From assembly GCF_013410775.1 (NCBI RefSeq), contig NZ_JACCFH010000001.1, positions 4,278,001-4,342,000 of the forward strand: a stretch of DNA of 64,000 nt, given 5' to 3'. The notes under the pieces are model-generated. The model made no database searches. It saw only the letters and a program-made list of their open reading frames with translations, and was not told the DNA's origin. This DNA comes from Sphaerotilus montanus. GTDB lineage: Bacteria; Pseudomonadota; Gammaproteobacteria; Burkholderiales; Burkholderiaceae_C. The position numbers and the translations under genes were made by a program. Below are positions 28,140 to 36,406 of the stretch, in pieces (within the stretch, counting starts at the first letter, position 1; each line of letters starts with the position of its first letter).

Positions 28140-28598
28140 TCAGGTGGCCGTGTCCCGGTCCGACTCGTTCCGGCTGGCGATCAGGATCCCCAGCATCCGC
28201 ATGAACTCCCCCCGCTCCTGTTCCGGCAGCGGCGCCAGGATGCGCTCCTGCGCCCGCAGCATCGACGGGGTCACGTCCGCCAGGAGCTGCTGACCTGCTT
28301 CGGTCAGCGTCAGCAGCCGCACGCGCCGGTCCTGCGCCGAGGCGCTGCGCAGCGTCAGCCCGCGCGCTTCGAGCCGGTCGATCACCCCCGCGATGGTCGA
28401 GGTGTCGAAGCCGATCGTGCGGGCGAGCGTGCGCTGGTCGGTGCCCGGGACGTTGTGGACCGCCTGCAGCGCGGCGAATTGCACCGGCGTGATGCCAAAC
28501 GACTCCGTTTCCTGCATGAACAGCGCGACGGCAATCTGGTGCAGACGGCGGATGTCGTGTCCGGGCAGGCTGTCGAGGTCGAGCGGCGGCAAGGTCAT
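28140..28598 (-). CDS. MarR-family regulator of the gentisate cluster
   Basis: 152 residues with a MarR winged helix: ITPVQFAALQAVHNVPGTDQ, RTLARTIGFDTSTIAGVIDR (recognition helix) and the wing ASAQDRRVRLLTLTEAG. It is divergent from the 3-hydroxybenzoate hydroxylase gene, and the ~106-base space between them holds two overlapping inverted repeats, a normal arrangement for MarR repression of an aromatic operon with a phenolic or thioester inducer. Inducer identity is not visible from the sequence. Confidence 0.88.
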   Translation of the reverse strand: MTLPPLDLDSLPGHDIRRLHQIAVALFMQETESFGITPVQFAALQAVHNVPGTDQRTLARTIGFDTSTIAGVIDRLEARGLTLRSASAQDRRVRLLTLTEAGQQLLADVTPSMLRAQERILAPLPEQERGEFMRMLGILIASRNESDRDTAT

Positions 28599-28653
28599 CG
28601 CGGGTTTTCACTGAATGGATGGGGATAGATCTGGATCAATGCTAGCATTACAC

Positions 28654-28685
28654 TAATCATCAGCATACTGATTATTTCTATGCTG
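28654..28685. promoter_or_regulatory. Overlapping inverted repeats in the marR / hydroxylase control region
   Basis: TAATCA-N9-TGATTA (28654-28674) and CAGCATA-N11-TATGCTG (28661-28685) are two perfect interrupted palindromes sharing bases. The first lies within the spacer of a candidate promoter (TTACAC at 28648, GATTAT at 28670), where a bound repressor would block RNA polymerase. It is a likely operator for the divergent MarR protein. Confidence 0.5.
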
Positions 28686-28704
28686 ATTGATGGAGCGCAA
28701 TGCA

Positions 28705-29916
28705 ATGAACACGGAACATTCGACCCCTCCCGTCGTGCTCGTCGCCGGCGGTGGCATCGGCGGCCTGGCGGCGGCGCTGGCGCTGGTGCGGCAGGGCTTC
28801 CGCGTCACGGTGCTGGAGCAGTCGCCCGAGATCGGCGAGATCGGCGCCGGCATCCAGCTCGGGCCGAATGCCTTCCACGCCTTCGATGCGCTGGGCATCG
28901 GCGAGAAGGCCCGCGGTCGGGCCGTCTACACCGACTACATGGTCATGCACGACGCCATCAACGCCTACCAGGTCGGCAAGATGCCCACGGGCGAATCCTT
29001 CCGGCAGCGCTTCGGCAATCCCTACGCGGTGATCCACCGGGCCGACGTCCACCTGTCGCTGCTCGAAGGCGCGCAGGAGACCGGACTGGTGGACTTCCAC
29101 ACCTCCACCCGCGTCGTCGGCATCGAACAGGACGGTGACGGCGTGACCGTGACGGCGCAGGACGGGCGTACCTTCCGCGGCGTCGCGCTGATCGGAGCGG
29201 ACGGCGTCAAGTCGGTGGTGCGCCAGCAGTACGTGGGCGATCCGGCACGGGTGACCGGCCATGTCGTCTACCGCGCCGTCGTGGAAAAGCAGGATTTCCC
29301 GCAGGAACTGCAATGGAACGCGGCCAGCATCTGGGTCGGCCCGAACTGCCACCTCGTCCATTACCCCCTGCGTGGCGGCGAGCAGTACAACGTGGTCGTC
29401 ACCTTCCACAGCCGGGAGCAGGAGGAATGGGGCGTGCGCGAGGGCAGCAAGGAAGAGGTGCAGAGCTACTTCCAGGACATCTGCCCGAAGGCGCGCCAGC
29501 TCATCGACCTGCCGAAGTCCTGGAAACGCTGGGCCACCGCCGACCGCGAGCCGATCGGGCAATGGACCTACGGCCGCGTCACGCTGCTCGGCGACGCGGC
29601 CCACCCGACCACGCAGTACATGGCACAGGGCGCCTGCATGGCGATGGAAGACGCGGTGACGCTCGGCGAAGCCCTGCGCAGCTGCGGCAACGACTGGACG
29701 CAGGCGCTCGACCTCTACCAGCGCGCCCGCGTCGCCCGCACCGCGCGCATCGTGCTCTCCAGCCGCGAGATGGGCCGCATCTACCACGCCAAGGGCGTCG
29801 AGCGGCTGGTGCGCAACGACCTCTGGCGCGGCCGCACGCCCGAGCGCTTCTATGACGCGATGGAGTGGCTGTACGGCTGGAACGTCGGCAACTGCCTCGA
29901 CGCAGCCCGGCGCTGA
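28705..29916 (+). CDS. FAD-dependent hydroxylase, 3-hydroxybenzoate 6-hydroxylase-like
   Basis: 403 residues, class A flavoprotein monooxygenase. The Rossmann motif is VLVAGGGIGGLAAALALVR at the N-terminus. The family DG motif (GVALIGADGVKSVVRQQYVG) is near residue 170 and the GD motif (VTLLGDAAHPTTQYMAQGAC) near 297. In front of gentisate dioxygenase and fumarylpyruvate hydrolase, the best assignment is 3-hydroxybenzoate 6-hydroxylase, which makes gentisate with NADH and oxygen. Salicylate-type substrates are the alternative. The start at 28705 has GGAG nine bases upstream; in-frame TTG and ATG codons at 28687 and 28690 are less likely. Probably repressed by the divergent MarR. Confidence 0.85.
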   Translation: MNTEHSTPPVVLVAGGGIGGLAAALALVRQGFRVTVLEQSPEIGEIGAGIQLGPNAFHAFDALGIGEKARGRAVYTDYMVMHDAINAYQVGKMPTGESFRQRFGNPYAVIHRADVHLSLLEGAQETGLVDFHTSTRVVGIEQDGDGVTVTAQDGRTFRGVALIGADGVKSVVRQQYVGDPARVTGHVVYRAVVEKQDFPQELQWNAASIWVGPNCHLVHYPLRGGEQYNVVVTFHSREQEEWGVREGSKEEVQSYFQDICPKARQLIDLPKSWKRWATADREPIGQWTYGRVTLLGDAAHPTTQYMAQGACMAMEDAVTLGEALRSCGNDWTQALDLYQRARVARTARIVLSSREMGRIYHAKGVERLVRNDLWRGRTPERFYDAMEWLYGWNVGNCLDAARR

Positions 29917-29949
29917 TCGCCAGTGTCCCGAATCACCAGGAGAGATCCG

Positions 29950-31005
29950 ATGCAAGACGACGCCCCGCTGGGCCGCCTCGAAGACCTGCCCGCCGAGTAC
30001 GTGCAGGCCTTGCGCGACAAGAACCTCGTGCCGCTGTGGCCCAGCCTACGCGGCGTGCTGCCGCCCCAGGTGCCCACGCGCCAGACCCAGCCCATCCACT
30101 GGGCCTATGCCGACATCAAGCCATTGCTGCTGCAGGCCGGCGAGCTGACGCCGATCGAGAAGGCCGAGCGCCGCGTGCTGGTGCTGGCCAACCCCGGCCA
30201 CACGCTGGAGAAGATGCAGGCCAGCGCCGCGATCTACCTCGGGATGCAGCTGCTGATGCCGGGCGAGTGGGCACCGTCGCACCGCCACACGCCCAACGCG
30301 GTGCGCATGGTGGTCGAAGGCGAGGGCGCCTGGACGACGGTGGACGGCGAACGATGCCCCATGTCCCGCGGCGACCTGATCCTCACCCCCACCGGCCTGT
30401 GGCACGAACACGGCCACGACGGCGACACGCCGGTCGTGTGGCTGGATGTGCTGGATCTGCCGCTGGTCTATTACATGGAAGCCAGCTACCACCTCAACGG
30501 CGCACGGCAGACCGTCCAGCCCGGCCGCGGTGACCGCAGCTACCAGCGCGCCGGTCTGGTGCCGTCGCCGGTCTTCGGCCGCAGTGGCAAGCGTTATCCG
30601 ATGCTGCGCTATCCGTGGGTCGACACCCGCGCAGCGCTGCAGGCCCTGGCCGGCGACCAGCCTGGTCTCGACGCGGTGCAGCTCACTTACGTCAATCCCG
30701 AAACCGGCGAGGACGCCGAGAACATCCTCGGCTTCTACGCCCTGATGCTGCGCCCCGGCCAGACGCTGCGGTTCCCGGCCCGCTCGCCGGCCTGTGTCTT
30801 CCACCTGATCGAAGGCAGCGTCGACATCGCCATCGAGGCCGCCACGCCGCGCGCCTTCACGCTCGCCGAAGCCGACACCTGCTGCGCGCCCGGCTACACC
30901 GGTGTGACGCTGCGCAACCGGTCCGCCGACCAGCCTGCCTTCGTCTTCCTCGCCGACGAAGCACCGCTGCACCGCAAGCTCGGCGTCCACGAAGTTCGCG
31001 CCTGA
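29950..31005 (+). CDS. gtdA: Gentisate 1,2-dioxygenase
   Basis: 351 residues, bicupin. The N-terminal cupin shows the iron-binding SHRHTPNAVRMVVEGEGAWT with its His-x-His pair and the later RGDLILTPTGLWHEHGHDG. The C-terminal cupin is degenerate (GQTLRFPARSPACVFHLIEG). The enzyme opens the gentisate ring to maleylpyruvate using Fe(II). The ATG at 29950 has a strong AGGAGAG site 6 bases upstream, so it is preferred to the in-frame codon at 29923. It lies 33 bases after the hydroxylase and before the fumarylpyruvate hydrolase. Confidence 0.93.
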   Translation: MQDDAPLGRLEDLPAEYVQALRDKNLVPLWPSLRGVLPPQVPTRQTQPIHWAYADIKPLLLQAGELTPIEKAERRVLVLANPGHTLEKMQASAAIYLGMQLLMPGEWAPSHRHTPNAVRMVVEGEGAWTTVDGERCPMSRGDLILTPTGLWHEHGHDGDTPVVWLDVLDLPLVYYMEASYHLNGARQTVQPGRGDRSYQRAGLVPSPVFGRSGKRYPMLRYPWVDTRAALQALAGDQPGLDAVQLTYVNPETGEDAENILGFYALMLRPGQTLRFPARSPACVFHLIEGSVDIAIEAATPRAFTLAEADTCCAPGYTGVTLRNRSADQPAFVFLADEAPLHRKLGVHEVRA

Positions 31006-31016
31006 TCCCACGCCCT

Positions 31017-31049
31017 CCCGTCATGCCCGCGCACGCGGGCACCCACGCC
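31017..31049 (+). repeat. REP-like palindromic repeat, copy 1
   Basis: A short intergenic unit with CCCGTCAT followed by the hairpin GCCCGCG-CA-CGCGGGC and ACCCAC. The same plan, CGTCAT then a G+C hairpin then CCCAC, recurs at 36091, 36126, 37672 and 40051. It lies between the dioxygenase and hydrolase genes. Confidence 0.65.
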
Positions 31050-31066
31050 AACAAATCACCTCCCGC

Positions 31067-31771
31067 ATGACCACCCCCTACCTCTGGACCCCGCCCGCCG
31101 TCCCATCCCTGCCCATCCGCGGCTCGGACGCCCGCCTGCCGATCAACCGCATCTTCTGCGTCGGCCGCAACTACCACGCCCACGCCGTCGAGATGGGCCG
31201 CCCCGTCGACAAGTCGGCCGAGCGGCCGTTCTATTTCACCAAGTCGACGCAGACGCTGGTCGAGAGCGGCGCGACCGTGCCGTATCCGCCCGGCACGTCG
31301 AACTACCACTACGAGATGGAACTCGTGCTCGTCATCGGCAAGCCGGGCTTCCGGGTCGCCGCCGAAAACGCGCATGAACTGGTCTACGGCTACGCCTGCG
31401 GCCTCGACATGACGCGCCGCGACCTGCAGCTCGTCGCGCGCGACAAGGGCCGGCCGTGGGACCTGGGCAAGGACATCGAGCAGGGATCGGTGTGCAGCGA
31501 AGTCGTGCCGATGCCCGGCGTCGTGATCGAGTCGGGCGCAATCGCGCTGCAGGTCAACGGCGTCACCAAGCAGTCGTCGGACGTGGACAAGCTGATCTGG
31601 AACATCCGCGAGATCCTCGCCGACCTGTCGCAGTTCTATCACCTGGAACCCGGTGACCTCATCTACACCGGCACCCCGGAAGGTGTTGGCGCGGTGCTGC
31701 CCGGGGACCAGATCCGCGGGCAGGTGGCGGGGGTTGGCGAGGTTGTCCTCCACATCGGTGCTGCCGAATAA
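31067..31771 (+). CDS. nagK: Fumarylpyruvate hydrolase (FAA hydrolase family)
   Basis: 234 residues, fumarylacetoacetate hydrolase fold. Motifs are RIFCVGRNYHAHAVEMG, the metal-binding YHYEMELVLVIGK and the C-terminal YTGTPEGVGAVLPGDQI. With gentisate dioxygenase directly upstream it most likely splits fumarylpyruvate to fumarate and pyruvate. No maleylpyruvate isomerase gene lies in the window, so either that step is encoded elsewhere or this enzyme acts on maleylpyruvate directly. A REP-like element separates it from gtdA. Confidence 0.87.
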   Translation: MTTPYLWTPPAVPSLPIRGSDARLPINRIFCVGRNYHAHAVEMGRPVDKSAERPFYFTKSTQTLVESGATVPYPPGTSNYHYEMELVLVIGKPGFRVAAENAHELVYGYACGLDMTRRDLQLVARDKGRPWDLGKDIEQGSVCSEVVPMPGVVIESGAIALQVNGVTKQSSDVDKLIWNIREILADLSQFYHLEPGDLIYTGTPEGVGAVLPGDQIRGQVAGVGEVVLHIGAAE

Positions 31772-31822
31772 TTCGCGACCACAACGAAATCACAAGATCG
31801 CAAGATCCACGGAGACAAGCCG

Positions 31823-32806
31823 ATGAACCGCCAGACCTTCCTCGCCGCGCTGATCGGCGCTGCGGCCTTCACCCACCTGCCGGCCCGCGCCGAGACGGCG
31901 GCCGACTTCCCCACGAAGCCAGTGACCCTGTTCACCGCCTTCGCCCCCGGCAGCGGCCCGGACGCCACGCTGCGCATCCTGGCCGAGAAGCTCGGCAAGC
32001 TCTGGAACCAGCGTGTCGCCGTCGAGAACCGTCCCGGCGGCGGCGGATTCATCGCGATGGACGCGGTCAAGCGGGCCGCGCCGGACGGCTACACGCTGCT
32101 GCAGCTCGACAGCGACCACCTCTCCGCCGTGCCCCACCTCTACAAGCAGCGCGGCGCCGACGCGGTGAAGAACTTCGAGCCGGTGGCGTCGATTTTCCGC
32201 ACCACCTTCCTGGTCGCGGTGGGCGCCGAATCGAAGTGGAAAACCATGGGCGACCTGATCGCCGCCGCCAAGGCCGAGCCGGGCAAGGTGACCTACGGCT
32301 CGTGGGGCGTGGGCAGCCCCGGCCACCTCGGCGGCGAATTGCTGGAAGAGCTGACCGGCATCCGGATGCAGCACATCCCCTACCGCGAGGTGAGCCAGCT
32401 CTTCCCCGCGGTCGGCTCGGGTGACGTGGCGTGGAGCCTGGGCACGCTGCCGTCCAGCTCCGGCGCCTACAGGGCCGGCAAGCTGCGCTATCTGGCAGTG
32501 GCATCGACCAAGCGCCTGCCGCAGATGCCCGATGTGCCGACCGCCACCGAAGCCGGCGCGCCCGCGGGCTTCGACGTGAACGCCTTCGTCGTGCTGGTCG
32601 CGCCGAAGGGCCTGCCGGCGCCGCTGCGCGCGAAGATCAACGCCGACGTGGCCAAGGTCATCACCGATCCGGAGCTGAAGGCCCGCTTCGACACCTTCGC
32701 CTTCGAGCCGATCGCCTGGACGCCCGAGGAGATCACCCGCGGCGTCGAGGCCAAGTCCAAGGTCTACGAGGTGCTGGTGAGGAAGGCCAACATCAGCCTG
32801 GACTGA
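31823..32806 (+). CDS. Bug-family (TctC) tripartite tricarboxylate transporter receptor
   Basis: 327 residues. A signal peptide of about 23 residues (FLAALIGAAAFTHLPARA) is followed by the Bug fold: FPTKPVTLFTAFAPGSGPD, VENRPGGGGFIAMDAV, PDGYTLLQL and HIPYREVSQLFPAV. It is a periplasmic binding protein for a carboxylate. It lies 51 bases after the fumarylpyruvate hydrolase on the same strand, so 3-hydroxybenzoate, gentisate or a related acid is a sensible ligand guess. No tctA/tctB membrane genes are adjacent. Its stop abuts the stop of the convergent LysR gene. Confidence 0.9.
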   Translation: MNRQTFLAALIGAAAFTHLPARAETAADFPTKPVTLFTAFAPGSGPDATLRILAEKLGKLWNQRVAVENRPGGGGFIAMDAVKRAAPDGYTLLQLDSDHLSAVPHLYKQRGADAVKNFEPVASIFRTTFLVAVGAESKWKTMGDLIAAAKAEPGKVTYGSWGVGSPGHLGGELLEELTGIRMQHIPYREVSQLFPAVGSGDVAWSLGTLPSSSGAYRAGKLRYLAVASTKRLPQMPDVPTATEAGAPAGFDVNAFVVLVAPKGLPAPLRAKINADVAKVITDPELKARFDTFAFEPIAWTPEEITRGVEAKSKVYEVLVRKANISLD

Positions 32807-33718
32807 TCAGCCCGGAACGGCTTCGGCGTCCCGCAGGGTCTGGCGCATCCACTCGCGCACCAGCGCCAGCCCCGGCGCCGGTGTGCGGGCGGACAGCGTC
32901 ACCAGACCGAAGCGGGCGCTGGCCTGCAGCGGGGGCGCCAGTGCCAGCTCGACCAGGTCCGGCCCGGCGGCGCGGATCGCGATCAGCACCGCATCGCTGC
33001 GCAGCGCCACCGCCACCAGGCTCGGGATCTCCTCGCAGCGCAGCGTGACGCACTGCGCCGGATGGGCGGCCGGCCCGTAACGCTCCATCAGCACCCGCGC
33101 CACCTCGTCGCTCAGTGGCGTCGAGGCGATCGGGTAGCGCTGCACATCGGCAAACGCCACCGCGCCGTCCCGCGCCGCCTGCGCGGCCAGCGGGTGGCCC
33201 GGCCGGCAGAGAAACGCGCCGCGCATCTCCGAGACCGTGTCCACGCACAGGTCGGGCGCCGGGACGAGCGAGCGCACATCCAGCACCAGCGCATCCAGCG
33301 TCCGTTCGCGCAGCGCCTGCACCAGCAGCGCCGTCGTCGCGCGCGAGATCTCCAGATGCAGGCCGGGCCGCTGCGTGGCCACCGCCATCAGCAGCGGTGT
33401 CATCAGCATCGCCCCCGGCCCCGAGCCCATGCCGATGCGCAGCACGCCCGCTTCGCCTGCGCCGATGCGCCGGCCGCTGTCGAGCAACTCGTCCGCATCC
33501 AGCACCACCTGGCGCGCCCGCGCCAGCACTTCCCGTCCGAAGGGTGTCAGCTCGCTGTGCCGACCGATGCGGTCGAACAGCGGCTGGCCCAGATCGTCTT
33601 CCAGCGCCCGGATGCTGCGGCTGAGCGCTGGCTGTGTCAGGAACAGCGCTTCGGCGGAGCGGCTGAAGGAGCCGCTTTCCGCCAATGCAATCAGGTGCTT
33701 GAGTTGAACCAGCGTCAT
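32807..33718 (-). CDS. LysR-family transcriptional regulator
   Basis: 303 residues from the ATG at 33718 (MTLVQLKHLIALAESGSFSR). An N-terminal winged helix with recognition sequence AEALFLTQPALSRSIRALED is followed by the periplasmic-binding-like effector domain. An upstream in-frame ATG at 33760 would add 14 residues and lacks the usual LysR N-terminus. It is divergent from the second Bug receptor and amidohydrolase genes, which it probably controls through the palindrome at 33751-33780. The effector is not known. Confidence 0.9.
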   Translation of the reverse strand: MTLVQLKHLIALAESGSFSRSAEALFLTQPALSRSIRALEDDLGQPLFDRIGRHSELTPFGREVLARARQVVLDADELLDSGRRIGAGEAGVLRIGMGSGPGAMLMTPLLMAVATQRPGLHLEISRATTALLVQALRERTLDALVLDVRSLVPAPDLCVDTVSEMRGAFLCRPGHPLAAQAARDGAVAFADVQRYPIASTPLSDEVARVLMERYGPAAHPAQCVTLRCEEIPSLVAVALRSDAVLIAIRAAGPDLVELALAPPLQASARFGLVTLSARTPAPGLALVREWMRQTLRDAEAVPG

Positions 33719-33750
33719 GCTGCGTGCCTCGGCGTTCAAACCATGAGTCA

Positions 33751-33780
33751 AATGCATCATAAATCTTAAAACAATGCATT
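33751..33780. promoter_or_regulatory. AATGCAT inverted repeat between lysR and the Bug receptor gene
   Basis: AATGCAT-N16-ATGCATT is a perfect 7-base inverted repeat over 30 bases in an A+T-rich patch. It lies 33 bases before the chosen lysR start and 67 before the receptor gene. Such interrupted palindromes in divergent lysR promoters are usual regulator-binding sites. Confidence 0.45.
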
Positions 33781-33847
33781 GGACGCCTAGTTCTTCGGGT
33801 TCTACGATGAAGCATCACCCCACGAACCGCCCTCCGGAGCACAGTCC

Positions 33848-34852
33848 ATGCACCCCAAGCGCTTTTCCCTCCGCGCCCTTGTCCTGCTCGCCGGCCTGAC
33901 TCTGGTCAGTGCCTCCGCCGTGGCGCAGACCTTCCCGAGCAAACAGGTCAACCTGATGGTGCCGTACCCGGCGGGCGGACTCTCGGACGTGATCGCGCGC
34001 ATCGTCGAGAAGCCGCTGACCCGGGCGCTCGGCCAGCAGGTCATCGTCGAGAACCTCGGCGGTGTCAGCGGGGCGCTGGCCGCGCAGAAGGTGCTGGCAG
34101 CGCCTGCGGACGGACACCTCGTATTCCAGGGCTCCCCCAACGAGCTGATCCTCGCACCGCTGGCCAACGCGGCGGTGAAGTTCAAGTCGGAAGACTTTCG
34201 CCTCGTGCAGATGATCGGCGTTTCTCCGATCACGATCCACGCCCGCAAGGGACTGCCAGCGAACAACGTCGACGAGCTGGTCGCACTGGCCAGGAAATCA
34301 GCCGCAGCGGGCAAGCCACTCACCTACGGCAGTGTCGGCTACGGCTCGTTCTACCACGTGCTCGGCGCGCATTTCGCGCAGACCATCGGGGCGGAGATGG
34401 TGCACGTCCCGTACAAGGGGGCCGCGCCGCTGCTGCAGGACATGGGCGGCGATCTGGTGGACATCTCCGTGCTGGTCACCGGACTGCAGTCGGCCGGTCT
34501 GGCCGACCAGGGGCGGCTGAAGATCCTCGGCACGCTGGCGCCCGCGGGCAAGGTCGAAGTGCCGTTCCTCAAGGCCTACCCGAGCATCAACGACAGCAAG
34601 AGCGTCAAGGGCTTCGCCTACAACATCTGGACCGGCTATCTGGTCAGGAAGGACACGCCGGAGCCGGTGGTGCAGGCGCTGAACAAGGCACTGACGACGG
34701 TACTGGGCGATCCGGTGGTGCGGGCCGAGCTGGAAAAGCAGGGGCTGATGGTCGCCACGCCGCTGTCGGTGGCCGACGCAGCGCGTGAATACGAGACGCT
34801 GACCACCAGCTTCCGCGCCATCGCCAAGGCCATCAAGCTCGAAGCGCAGTGA
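33848..34852 (+). CDS. Bug-family (TctC) solute receptor, second copy
   Basis: 334 residues. The signal peptide (residues ~1-26, ending VSASAVAQ) is followed by FPSKQVNLMVPYPAGGLSDV, VENLGGVSGALAAQKVL and HVPYKGAAPLLQDMGGD, all standard Bug motifs. The PAGGLSD ligand loop with Asp differs from the first receptor's GSGPD, so the two are unlikely to bind the same compound. It starts an operon with the M20 amidohydrolase (25 bases apart), which suggests the ligand is an N-acyl or amide-linked compound. No TctAB permease genes are near. Confidence 0.9.
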   Translation: MHPKRFSLRALVLLAGLTLVSASAVAQTFPSKQVNLMVPYPAGGLSDVIARIVEKPLTRALGQQVIVENLGGVSGALAAQKVLAAPADGHLVFQGSPNELILAPLANAAVKFKSEDFRLVQMIGVSPITIHARKGLPANNVDELVALARKSAAAGKPLTYGSVGYGSFYHVLGAHFAQTIGAEMVHVPYKGAAPLLQDMGGDLVDISVLVTGLQSAGLADQGRLKILGTLAPAGKVEVPFLKAYPSINDSKSVKGFAYNIWTGYLVRKDTPEPVVQALNKALTTVLGDPVVRAELEKQGLMVATPLSVADAAREYETLTTSFRAIAKAIKLEAQ

Positions 34853-34877
34853 CGCGCGGCCGAGAACGAGCCACGCC

Positions 34878-36080
34878 ATGACCTACCTGCTCGACGCACT
34901 GCGCACCCGGATCGGCGAATTTGTCCACCTGCGCCGCGACCTCCACCAGCACCCCGAACTCGCCTTCGAGGAGCACCGCACCGCCGCACTCGTCGCCGAC
35001 AAGCTCGAAGGCTGGGGTTACACGGTCGAACGCGGTGTCGGCGGCACGGGCGTGGTCGGTCGTCTGGTGCGCGGCACGGGATCGCGGCGGCTCGGGCTGC
35101 GCGCGGACATGGACGCGCTGCCGATCGACGAGACCTCCGGCGTCGCATGGGCCAGCACCCGGCCCGGCCTGATGCACGCCTGCGGCCACGACGGCCACAC
35201 CGCGATGCTGCTGGCCGCGGCGCGCCACCTCGCCGAACACGGCAGCTTCGATGGCACGCTGCACCTGGTCTTCCAGCCCGCCGAAGAGGGCGGGGGCGGC
35301 GCCCTGCGGATGATGTCGGACGGACTGTTCGAGCGCTACCCGTGCGACGCTGTCTTCGCGATGCACAACATGCCCGGCATCGCGCAAGGCCACCTTGTCT
35401 TCCGTGACGGCGCCGCGATGGCGTCCTCCGACTACGCGACCATCACGATCGAGGGCGTCGGCGGCCACGGCGCGATGCCCCACCGCGCCGCCGACCCGAT
35501 CGTCGCCGCGGCCAGCCTCGTGATGGCGCTGCAGACCATCGTCTCGCGCAATGTCGATCCGCTGCACGCGGCGGTGGTGACGGTCGGCGCGCTGCAGGCC
35601 GGTCAGGCGAACAACGTGATCCCGGCCAGCGCGCGGCTGGAGCTGAGCATGCGGGCGCTGGACCGCGAGGTGCGGGCGCTGCTGGAGCGGCGCATCCGGG
35701 CGCAGGTCGCGGCGCAGGCGGAGAGCTTCGGCTGCACGGCGCGCATCGACTGGCGTCCCGGCTACGCGGTGCTGGTCAACACGCCGGCCGAAACCGCGTT
35801 TGCCCGCGAGGTAGCACTCGACCTGCTCGGCCCCGACAAGGTCACGCTGAACGGCCCGCCGCTGACCGGCAGCGAGGATTTTGCGTTCATGCTGGAGCGC
35901 GTGCCAGGCAGCTACCTGCTGATCGGCAACGGGCTGGGGGAGCAGGGCGGCGGCGGCGACAGCCCGGCCGCGTCGGCCTGCATGGTCCACAACCCGGGCT
36001 ACGACTTCAACGACGCGAACCTGCCGGTCGGCGCCGCCTACTGGGTGCGGCTGGCCGAGCGGTTCCTGGTGAAAGAATGA
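34878..36080 (+). CDS. M20-family amidohydrolase (hippurate hydrolase-like)
   Basis: 400 residues, M20D/HipO-AbgB-type metallohydrolase. The metal-binding segments are GLRADMDALPIDE, LMHACGHDGHTAMLLAAARH and LVFQPAEEGGGGA, with the lid domain EGVGGHGAMPHRAADPIVAA and the late LTGSEDFAFML histidine-like region. It would release an amino acid or carboxylate from an N-acyl amino acid in the cytoplasm. Together with the Bug receptor upstream and the divergent LysR, it forms a small uptake-and-hydrolysis unit. The natural substrate is unknown; hippurate-type aromatic conjugates would suit the surrounding aromatic catabolism. Confidence 0.88.
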   Translation: MTYLLDALRTRIGEFVHLRRDLHQHPELAFEEHRTAALVADKLEGWGYTVERGVGGTGVVGRLVRGTGSRRLGLRADMDALPIDETSGVAWASTRPGLMHACGHDGHTAMLLAAARHLAEHGSFDGTLHLVFQPAEEGGGGALRMMSDGLFERYPCDAVFAMHNMPGIAQGHLVFRDGAAMASSDYATITIEGVGGHGAMPHRAADPIVAAASLVMALQTIVSRNVDPLHAAVVTVGALQAGQANNVIPASARLELSMRALDREVRALLERRIRAQVAAQAESFGCTARIDWRPGYAVLVNTPAETAFAREVALDLLGPDKVTLNGPPLTGSEDFAFMLERVPGSYLLIGNGLGEQGGGGDSPAASACMVHNPGYDFNDANLPVGAAYWVRLAERFLVKE

Positions 36081-36090
36081 CCCACCCACC

Positions 36091-36158
36091 CCCGTCATCC
36101 TCGCGAAAGCGAGGGCCCACCCGACCAGTGGGTTCCCGCTTTCGCGGGAATGACGGGA
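36091..36158. repeat. Two REP-like units in inverted orientation, copies 2 and 3
   Basis: CCCGTCAT with hairpin CTCGCGAAAGCGAG (36091-36122) faces TGGGTTCCCGC and GCGGGAATGACGGG (36126-36157). The outer CCCGTCAT and ATGACGGG are exact reverse complements, so the pair can form one long stem after the amidohydrolase stop. It may act as a transcript-end or mRNA-stabilising structure; no T-run follows. Confidence 0.65.
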
Positions 36159-36170
36159 GCGGTTGATCGA

Positions 36171-36176
36171 TAGAAT
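36171..36176 (+). promoter_or_regulatory. Candidate -10 element for the riboswitch-dadA transcript
   Basis: TAGAAT (5 of 6 to TATAAT) lies about 11 bases before the first conserved riboswitch base. The -35 region, within the REP-like unit, matches poorly. Confidence 0.35.
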
Positions 36177-36186
36177 CGATTCACAG

Positions 36187-36377
36187 CAGGAGAGCACCGG
36201 CCCCGAGCCGGTCACCGAAGGCGCAAACTCCCATGAACGCTCAGGTCCACGCACTGCAAGCACACACGCCGTCTGGAGAGACTCCACGCCCGCACCACGG
36301 GGGGTGAAGCACCGAAGGAGCAAGGCACCGGGACCGTCCCGGCGCTGAATCTCTCAGGTACCAAGGACAGGGGGAGC
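36187..36377 (+). promoter_or_regulatory. Tandem glycine riboswitch
   Basis: Two consecutive aptamers are recognisable from their conserved cores. The first has GGAGAGCACC at 36189, CACCGAAGGCGCAA at 36213 and CGCTCAGGT at 36238. The second has GGAGAG at 36275, CACCGAAGGAGCAA at 36310, CTCTCAGGTA at 36351 and GGACAGGGGGAG at 36365. This is the typical glycine riboswitch pattern with a short linker between aptamers. It ends about 30 bases before the dadA start, so it probably lets glycine switch on an amino acid oxidising enzyme. An AGGGGGAG purine run at its 3' end lies 5 bases before an ATG at 36381 that is out of frame with dadA. Confidence 0.88.
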
Positions 36378-36406
36378 GGCATGACCAGCGCGCAAGCGTC
36401 TTTCTC

